Shown: one piece after another, positions 13,878 to 18,414 of the stretch
Position numbering within the stretch: position 1 is the stretch's first letter
Layout of the letters: every line of letters begins with the position of its first letter
Assembly (NCBI GenBank): GCA_050258715.1
Contig: JBLMZH010000071.1
Location: forward strand, 1-18,414
DNA from: JBLMZH01 sp050258715
GTDB taxonomy: Bacteria; Patescibacteriota; Doudnabacteria; UBA920; O2-02-FULL-48-8
Direction: 5' to 3'
DNA length: 18,414 bases
The notes under the pieces: generated by a model
Database searches by the model: none
Seen by the model: the letters and a program-made list of their open reading frames with translations, nothing else
Told to the model about the DNA's origin: nothing
Position numbers and translations under genes: made by a program

Positions 13878-13906
13878 ATTCTACTATAATTTTTTGTTTT
13901 TGTCAA
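13878..13906 (-). promoter_or_regulatory. Sigma70-type promoter for dsbA-VKOR
   Basis: Read on the minus strand: consensus TTGACA (complement of 13901-13906), 17 bases, then TAGAAT (complement of 13878-13883). The expected start is about 13871. Its -35 box overlaps by 5 bases the -35 box of the opposite lysS promoter. Confidence 0.7.
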
Positions 13907-13928
13907 GGGTGAGCGAAAATGCTATAAT
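13900..13928 (+). promoter_or_regulatory. Extended -10 promoter for the lysS operon
   Basis: TTGTCA (13900-13905), 17 bases, then a perfect TATAAT (13923-13928) preceded by TGC (13920-13922), an extended -10. The expected start is about 13935, which rules out the upstream in-frame start at 13894 and supports ATG 13972 for lysS. The leader is about 37 bases. Confidence 0.72.
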
Positions 13929-13971
13929 AAATCATCACAAATCAGAGCATTCCTTCATTAGCAACAAATTT

Positions 13972-15426
13972 ATGAGCGAAAAGATCGAGGAATTGCGCGA
14001 AGTCAGAATTGAGAAACTAAAAAAGCTTAAAGACCAAGGGATTGAGCCTTATCCGGTCGATTCTTCAAGGACTGGCACTATTGGCAGCTGCTTGGAGAGT
14101 TTTGACAAACTTTCAAAAGCAAAGGCCAAAGTCATCCTCACCGGCAGGATCAAAAGCCTTCGCTCCCATGGCAAGCTTTGCTTTGGCAATTTGGAAGACG
14201 AATCAGCAGCGATCCAATTCATGCTCAAGCAGGATGAACTGAAAGAAGATTATAAGCTTGTTGACCTCTTGGATATTGGTGATTTTCTCCAACTGACGGG
14301 AATTTTGATCAAATCAAAAACCGGCGAATCAACCTTGGAAGCAGAAAGCCTCAAGGTGCTGGCCAAGTCTTTGCGCCCGATCCCTGCGGAGTTTTATGGT
14401 TTGAAAGATCTGGAAACGAAACTTCGCAAGCGCTATCTCGACCTTTTGGCCAACAAAGAAACGCGCGAATTGTTCCGAAAAAAATCCATGTTCTGGAAAA
14501 GCATCCGCGAGTTTTTGGAGGAGCGTGAATTTTTGGAAGTCGACACGCCGGCTTTGGAGCGCGTGCCCGGCGGCGCGGAAGCCGAGCCCTTCATTACCCA
14601 TCACAACGCTTTAAACCGAGATTTTTATCTGCGCATCAGTTTGGAGCTGCCGCTTAAAAAACTTATTGTCGGCGGATTTGAAAAAGTTTTTGAGATCAGC
14701 AAGGTCTTCCGCAACGAAGGCATTTCGACCGAGCATCTCCAGGATTATATCGAAATGGAATTTTACTGGGCTTATTCGGAGTACGATCAGCTGATGGATA
14801 TGGTCCAGGAAATGTACCAAACCATGATCAAGAAGGTCACAGGAGGCTTAAAAACGACCTATGAGGGCAAGGAAATCGATTGGAGCGGATCTTGGCCAAA
14901 GATCCGGTATTTTGAGATCTTCAAAGAGAAAACGGGTTTGGATCTAAATGTTTGCACTGACGCCGAACTTGAAAAGTACGCTCGCGCGGAAAAAATCAAG
15001 GTTGAAAAAGGATCAGGCCGGGGAAGAATCATTGATTTGATCTACAAGAAGAAAGTCAGGCCGTCTTTGGTTCAGCCGTGCTTTTTGATCAATCCTCCGA
15101 TCGAGATTGAACCTCTGGCCAAGAAAGACCCGAAAAATCCGAAAGAGGTCCAGCGGATGCAGGTTTTAGCCGGCGGCACCGAACTCGGCAAGGGTTTTTC
15201 CGAACTGAATGATCCTATTGACCAGCGGCAGCGCTTTGAAGACCAAATGAAGTTGCGAGAGGCCGGCGACAAGGAAGCCCAGATGATCGACGAGGATTAC
15301 ATCGAAGCCATGGAGTACGGCATGCCGCCGCTTTCCGGCTTCGGCCTTTCCGAGCGCCTGTTTGCCGTGATCATGGGCAAGTCAGTCAGGGAAACCGTGG
15401 TCTTCCCGCCGATGAAGGAAGAGTAA
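13972..15426 (+). CDS. lysS: Lysyl-tRNA synthetase, class II
   Basis: It charges tRNA-Lys with lysine. 484 residues: an N-terminal OB-fold anticodon-binding domain (about 52-132) and a class II catalytic domain. Visible are the motif 1 region FLEVDTPALERVPGGAEAEP, THHNALNRDFYLRISLELPL (209-228), motif 2 EISKVFRNEGISTEHLQDYI (241-260), AGGTELGKGFSELNDP (400-415) and motif 3 SGFGLSERLFAVI (455-467). Motif 3 differs from the usual GGLGIGIDRL, with Glu461 in place of Asp, but keeps the essential Arg462. LEL replaces the usual PELYL in the active-site strand. I start at ATG 13972, because an open frame back to 13894 runs through the promoter. No Shine-Dalgarno is apparent. It heads a five-gene tight operon. 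Confidence 0.95.
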   Translation: MSEKIEELREVRIEKLKKLKDQGIEPYPVDSSRTGTIGSCLESFDKLSKAKAKVILTGRIKSLRSHGKLCFGNLEDESAAIQFMLKQDELKEDYKLVDLLDIGDFLQLTGILIKSKTGESTLEAESLKVLAKSLRPIPAEFYGLKDLETKLRKRYLDLLANKETRELFRKKSMFWKSIREFLEEREFLEVDTPALERVPGGAEAEPFITHHNALNRDFYLRISLELPLKKLIVGGFEKVFEISKVFRNEGISTEHLQDYIEMEFYWAYSEYDQLMDMVQEMYQTMIKKVTGGLKTTYEGKEIDWSGSWPKIRYFEIFKEKTGLDLNVCTDAELEKYARAEKIKVEKGSGRGRIIDLIYKKKVRPSLVQPCFLINPPIEIEPLAKKDPKNPKEVQRMQVLAGGTELGKGFSELNDPIDQRQRFEDQMKLREAGDKEAQMIDEDYIEAMEYGMPPLSGFGLSERLFAVIMGKSVRETVVFPPMKEE

Positions 15427-15848
15427 TGACAGAAAACCAATTCCCAAAGATCGGGGTGGGGGTTCTCATATTCAAGGACGGAAAAGTATTGTTTGGGAAA
15501 CGGAAGGGGAAGCACGCGCCTGGAGTTTATTCTCCGCCCGGCGGCAAAATGGAACACTTCGAATCCTTCGCTCAAACCGTTCAGAGAGAAGTCGGCGAAG
15601 AGTGCGGGCTGGAGATTGAAAATCTTAAATTTCTTTGCATTAAAAATCTTAAGGAATATCCGCCCGACCATTTCGTGAATTTGGGATTTACCGCTGACTG
15701 GAAAAGCGGCGAGCCGCAACTGCTGGAACCGGAAAAGATCGAATCATGGAACTGGTATTCTTTAGATCGATTGCCCGAACCGCTGTTCGCCATGATTCCG
15801 TATTATCTGGAAGCGATCAAAACCGGGAAAATGTTTTTTGATAAATAA
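15426..15848 (+). CDS. Nudix hydrolase (MutT/NUDT15-like)
   Basis: A 140-residue single-domain Nudix protein that hydrolyses nucleoside diphosphates linked to another moiety. The complete Nudix box GX5EX7REUXEEXGU is present (Gly40 to Leu62; R54-E55-V56-G57-E58-E59), so the magnesium-binding glutamates are intact. The start VGVLIFKDGKVLFGKRKGKH followed by GVYSPPGG resembles the MutT/NUDT15 group acting on nucleoside triphosphates; substrate choice is inference. Its ATG shares one base with the lysS stop (TAATG), showing coupling. Together with the HD protein and RdgB downstream it suggests a nucleotide-pool cleaning block. Confidence 0.9.
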   Translation: MTENQFPKIGVGVLIFKDGKVLFGKRKGKHAPGVYSPPGGKMEHFESFAQTVQREVGEECGLEIENLKFLCIKNLKEYPPDHFVNLGFTADWKSGEPQLLEPEKIESWNWYSLDRLPEPLFAMIPYYLEAIKTGKMFFDK

Positions 15849-16403
15849 ATGACCAAAGATCAAGCGCTAAAAATTTTAAACGAGCATATCAAGAATCAAA
15901 ACCTCATCCGCCACGGGATCGCGGTTGAGGCGATTATGGAAGCTTTGGCCGAAAAGTTCGGCCAAGACAAAGAGCTTTGGGGCTTAACCGGGCTTCTTCA
16001 CGATTTGGATTGGGAAGAAACCAAAGATGATCCTTCTAAACATTCAGAGAAAGCTAAAGAAATCCTTTCAGCCACAGATTTGCCAAAAGAAGCAATCAAT
16101 GCCATTTACGTCCACAATTACATGCATGGCGTTAAGCCGGAAACGCTGTTGGAAAAGGCTTTGTACTGCGTGGAAGAACTCTCTGGTCTGGTCACAGCCG
16201 CAGCCTTGGTCCAGCCTGACAAAAAATTAGCTTCGGTTTCGATCGAGTCTCTGCTTAAGAAATTCAAGCAAAAGAGCTTTGCCGCCGGGGTTAATAGGGA
16301 CCTCATTTTGCTATCTAAGGAATATCTTGGGCTTGAGCTTCCCGAGATCGCACAGATCGCTTTGGATGCCATGAAAGCTAAGGCCAGCGACATCGGACTA
16401 TGA
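15849..16403 (+). CDS. HD-domain metal-dependent phosphohydrolase
   Basis: A 184-residue HD-superfamily protein. Likely metal ligands are His22 (in NLIRHGIAVEAIM), the HD pair His51-Asp52 in TGLLHDLDWE, and conserved His65 and His89 (AIYVHN). The last HD-superfamily aspartate, expected in a segment normally read as A-D-E-L, is glutamate here (CVEELSGLV; Glu109), a conservative change. The C-terminal KKFKQKSFAAGVNRD segment is characteristic of a stand-alone HD family found in many anaerobes and CPR genomes. Substrate unknown. The start codon follows the Nudix stop with no gap, and the stop overlaps rdgB (ATGA). Hydrolysis of a nucleotide is plausible from context, not shown. Confidence 0.85.
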   Translation: MTKDQALKILNEHIKNQNLIRHGIAVEAIMEALAEKFGQDKELWGLTGLLHDLDWEETKDDPSKHSEKAKEILSATDLPKEAINAIYVHNYMHGVKPETLLEKALYCVEELSGLVTAAALVQPDKKLASVSIESLLKKFKQKSFAAGVNRDLILLSKEYLGLELPEIAQIALDAMKAKASDIGL

Positions 16404-17002
16404 AAAAATTACTGATCGGCACAGGAAATCCAGCCAAACTTATCGATTATAAGCGCAATCTTTCCCAATACGGTTTTGATTTTGTCAGCCCGCAGGAACT
16501 TAAGATCGAAAATCCGGAAGAGACCGGCTCGACTTTCGAGGACAATGCCGTTGCCAAAGCCCGTTTTTATTTTCAAAAAACCGGGATCCCCACGGTTTCA
16601 GATGACGGCGGATTCGAGGTCGATTATCTTCATGGCGAGCCGGGAGTGAAGTCGCGCCGCTGGACGGGAAAAGAAATGACGGACGAAGAAATGATCAATG
16701 AAGTGCTGTCAAGAATGAAGGGTGTTCCCTTGGATCAGCGGACTTGCCGGCTCAAAGGCGTGATCGCGGTCAGTTCTCCTTTTGGAATCATGACTACCAA
16801 CGCCAGCATTGAAGGAGTAGTGGCCGAAGAGCCCGCGGCAAAAAGGATCAAAGGGTTTCCGTTCCGCTCGATCATGTTTTTGCCCAATTATCAGAAATAT
16901 TTTTGCGACGTGACGGACGAGGAGCTGAAGATATTGGATCACAGAAAAGCGGCTTTGGAAAAGATTAGCGACATTTTCGTAGAATTAAGCAAGGACTCAT
17001 AA
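16400..17002 (+). CDS. rdgB: RdgB/HAM1 family non-canonical purine NTP pyrophosphatase
   Basis: ITPase-type enzymes remove ITP, dITP and XTP from the nucleotide pool. The 200-residue length fits. Family motifs are IGTGNPAKLIDY (6-17; usual TGNxxKxxE), EETGSTFEDNAVAKARFY (40-57), SDDGGFEVDYLHGEPGVKSR (67-86), LKGVIAV (118-124), and DHRKAAL (180-186, usually SHR). The base-recognition loop, normally GFGYDPIF, reads GFPFRSIMF (152-160), so the substrate range may differ. The gene overlaps the HD gene by 4 bases and serS starts 1 base after its stop. Confidence 0.88.
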   Translation: MKKLLIGTGNPAKLIDYKRNLSQYGFDFVSPQELKIENPEETGSTFEDNAVAKARFYFQKTGIPTVSDDGGFEVDYLHGEPGVKSRRWTGKEMTDEEMINEVLSRMKGVPLDQRTCRLKGVIAVSSPFGIMTTNASIEGVVAEEPAAKRIKGFPFRSIMFLPNYQKYFCDVTDEELKILDHRKAALEKISDIFVELSKDS

Positions 17003-17003
17003 C

Positions 17004-18311
17004 ATGCTGGACATAAAATTCATCCGCGCCAATGTTGACGCCGTAAGGGAAGCCATCAAGAACAAGAAGGTTAATGCCAATCTTGATCACTTGCTTTCTT
17101 TGGACGACAAACGCAGAGAGTTGATCGTTAAAACCGAGGACCTGCGGAACAGTCGGAACGTCATTGTGGACAAAATGAAAAACGGCAAGGACGAGGCGCT
17201 CATTTCGGAGAGCAAGAAGCTTAAGGAAAGTCTCGGGCAGCTGGAGGTGGAATTGAAGGAGATAGAAAATGCTTTTGCTGTTGAGATGCAGGCTATTCCC
17301 AATGTTCCGATGCCGGATGTTCCGGTCGGAGCTGATGAGAGCGAGAACAAAATCCTCGAGAAGTGGGGTGAGGTCCCCAGCTTCAAATTTAAGCCGCGGG
17401 ACCATGTAGGTATCGGCGAAGTAACAGGGACCATAGACATTCCCCGGGCGGCAAAAATTTCAGGAACCAGGTTCGGATTTTGGACCGGCAAGATGGTCGT
17501 ACTTGAAATGGCGCTTTGGCTGTATACGATGAAGCTTCTTACTTCCGAAAAAGTCATCATGCAATTGGCGGAAAAAATCGAGAAGGGATATTCACCCAAG
17601 CCGTTTATCCCGGTGCTGCCGCCGGTGATCATAAAGCCGGAAGTATATGTCAGGAACGGCCGGATGACGCCGCAGGATAAGGAAGAGAAATACCATTTGG
17701 ACCAGGACGATCTGTATCTGATCGGAAGCGCCGAGCATTCGCTCGTGGCCATGCACATGGACGAGGTTATCCACGAGAAAGATCTGCCGCTTCGCTACCT
17801 GGGCTACTCCACTTCGTTTCGGAGGGAAGCGGGTTCTTACGGCAAAGATACCAAGGGCATGTTGCGGGTGCACCAATTCGACAAAATGGAAATGGAGTCG
17901 TTTACCAAGCCGGAGGATTCGCTCAAGGAACATTATCTTTTTGTCGCGATCCAGGAATTCCTGATGCAGTCGTTGGAGCTTCCTTACCAGAAAGTCATCA
18001 ACTGCACAGGTGACATGGGCAAGCCCAACGCCAGGCAGATTGACATTGAAACCTGGTTCCCGTCCCAGGGGCGGTACAGGGAAACCCACAGCGCCGATCA
18101 CGTCACCGATTTTCAATCGAGGGGATTGAACACCAAGTTCAAGCGGGCAAACGGCGCCATTGAATATGTCCACAATAATGACGCCACCGCGTTTTCCCAG
18201 CGCCCTCTGTTGGCGATTATGGAAAATTGCCAACTGGAAGACGGGACCATCGTTGTACCCAAGGTCCTCAGAGAATTGGCCGGGTTTGACGCAATTGAGC
18301 CGGTTAAATAA
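17004..18311 (+). CDS. serS: Seryl-tRNA synthetase (divergent active site)
   Basis: It charges tRNA-Ser, and tRNA-Sec where present. 435 residues: the N-terminal coiled-coil arm that grips the long variable arm (about 30-98), then a class II catalytic domain with motif 2 FRREAGSYGKDTKGMLRVHQ (272-291) and FDKMEM, CTGDMGKPNARQIDIETW (334-351), PSQGRYRE and motif 3. Departures from the usual bacterial sequence: the serine-binding TXE loop reads GSAEHSL (241-247); SCSNCxDFQARR reads THSADHVTDFQSRG (361-374); and the G-S-G-x-A-x-x-R of motif 3 reads NNDATAFSQR (391-400). Arg400 and the following AIMEN...DGTIVVPKVL remain. These changes look clade-specific rather than inactivating. Last gene of the lysS operon. 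Confidence 0.95.
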   Translation: MLDIKFIRANVDAVREAIKNKKVNANLDHLLSLDDKRRELIVKTEDLRNSRNVIVDKMKNGKDEALISESKKLKESLGQLEVELKEIENAFAVEMQAIPNVPMPDVPVGADESENKILEKWGEVPSFKFKPRDHVGIGEVTGTIDIPRAAKISGTRFGFWTGKMVVLEMALWLYTMKLLTSEKVIMQLAEKIEKGYSPKPFIPVLPPVIIKPEVYVRNGRMTPQDKEEKYHLDQDDLYLIGSAEHSLVAMHMDEVIHEKDLPLRYLGYSTSFRREAGSYGKDTKGMLRVHQFDKMEMESFTKPEDSLKEHYLFVAIQEFLMQSLELPYQKVINCTGDMGKPNARQIDIETWFPSQGRYRETHSADHVTDFQSRGLNTKFKRANGAIEYVHNNDATAFSQRPLLAIMENCQLEDGTIVVPKVLRELAGFDAIEPVK

Positions 18312-18339
18312 CAGGTTTTGTAGCTGAAATCAAATACAA

Positions 18340-18414
18340 ATGTCTTTATTCGGGAGGAAAAAATCGCCGGTCAGGCGGTATGTCGCCAGGGATTTCCAGG
18401 AACGGATCAGGCAG
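18340..18414 (+). CDS. Possible start of an unidentified gene (truncated by window end)
   Basis: An ATG at 18340 opens a frame with no stop to the window end: 25 residues, strongly basic (MSLFGRKKSPVRRYVARDF...). An in-frame TGA at 18325-18327 means no earlier start. There is no Shine-Dalgarno. A basic cytoplasmic N-terminus before a membrane segment would fit, but too little is visible to name a product. Confidence 0.4.
   Translation, partial: MSLFGRKKSPVRRYVARDFQERIRQ

Noticed and set aside
13894..13971. Upstream extension of lysS to 13894
   Set aside because: The extra 26 codons cover the -35/-10 region of the lysS promoter and show no LysRS similarity.
1..18414. CRISPR arrays, tRNA or rRNA genes, insertion-sequence transposases, prophage or defence genes
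   Set aside because: None seen on either strand; apart from the unidentified lipoprotein and the truncated 3' frame, all substantial open frames belong to recognised families.

Overview
This window looks like a chromosomal segment of a bacterium from the Candidate Phyla Radiation (Patescibacteria, Parcubacteria-like). That is an inference from several things: small, tightly packed housekeeping genes; an archaeal/eukaryotic-type prolyl-tRNA synthetase; divergent lysyl- and seryl-tRNA synthetases; a compressed frr-rseP-proS cluster without uppS, cdsA or dxr; and two MreB paralogues. TGA is used as an ordinary stop (for example in mreC, mreD and the HD gene), so the Gracilibacteria/Absconditabacteria code is excluded. 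I see no rRNA, tRNA, CRISPR array, prophage or insertion-sequence transposase.

Layout. 1-1759: the 3' half of murA, broken by an apparent one-base deletion, overlapping mreB paralogue 1. 1760-2233: a 474-base non-coding gap with inverted repeats, two sigma70-type promoters, a GC-rich hairpin and a 114-base palindrome. 2234-7413: holB (delta-prime clamp-loader subunit), a seven-Asp-box lipoprotein, frr, rseP and proS. 7414-7674: a strong promoter whose predicted start coincides with a 169-base near-perfect palindrome, which would form a giant hairpin in the leader of the next operon. 7675-12031: the rod-shape operon mreB2-mreC-mreD-mrdA. 12032-12658: greA with its own promoter, ending in a bidirectional terminator. 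12718-13813 (minus strand): a dsbA-VKOR disulfide-forming pair. 13814-13971: divergent promoters that share one -35 element. 13972-18311: lysS, a Nudix hydrolase, an HD-domain protein, rdgB/HAM1 and serS, each touching, overlapping or within 1 base of the next. A possible new gene begins at 18340 and runs off the window.

How the genes fit together. MurA (precursor synthesis), two MreB filaments, MreC, MreD and PBP2 cover peptidoglycan precursor supply and elongation. RseP, the DsbA/VKOR pair and the propeller lipoprotein act at or outside the membrane. HolB, Frr, GreA and three aminoacyl-tRNA synthetases serve replication, transcription and translation. The Nudix, HD and RdgB proteins look like a nucleotide-pool cleaning set.

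I found no unambiguous new multi-gene system. The least explained parts are the two long palindromic non-coding regions (1947-2222 and 7425-7627), the shared -35 divergent promoter at 13900, and the unknown seven-bladed-propeller lipoprotein.
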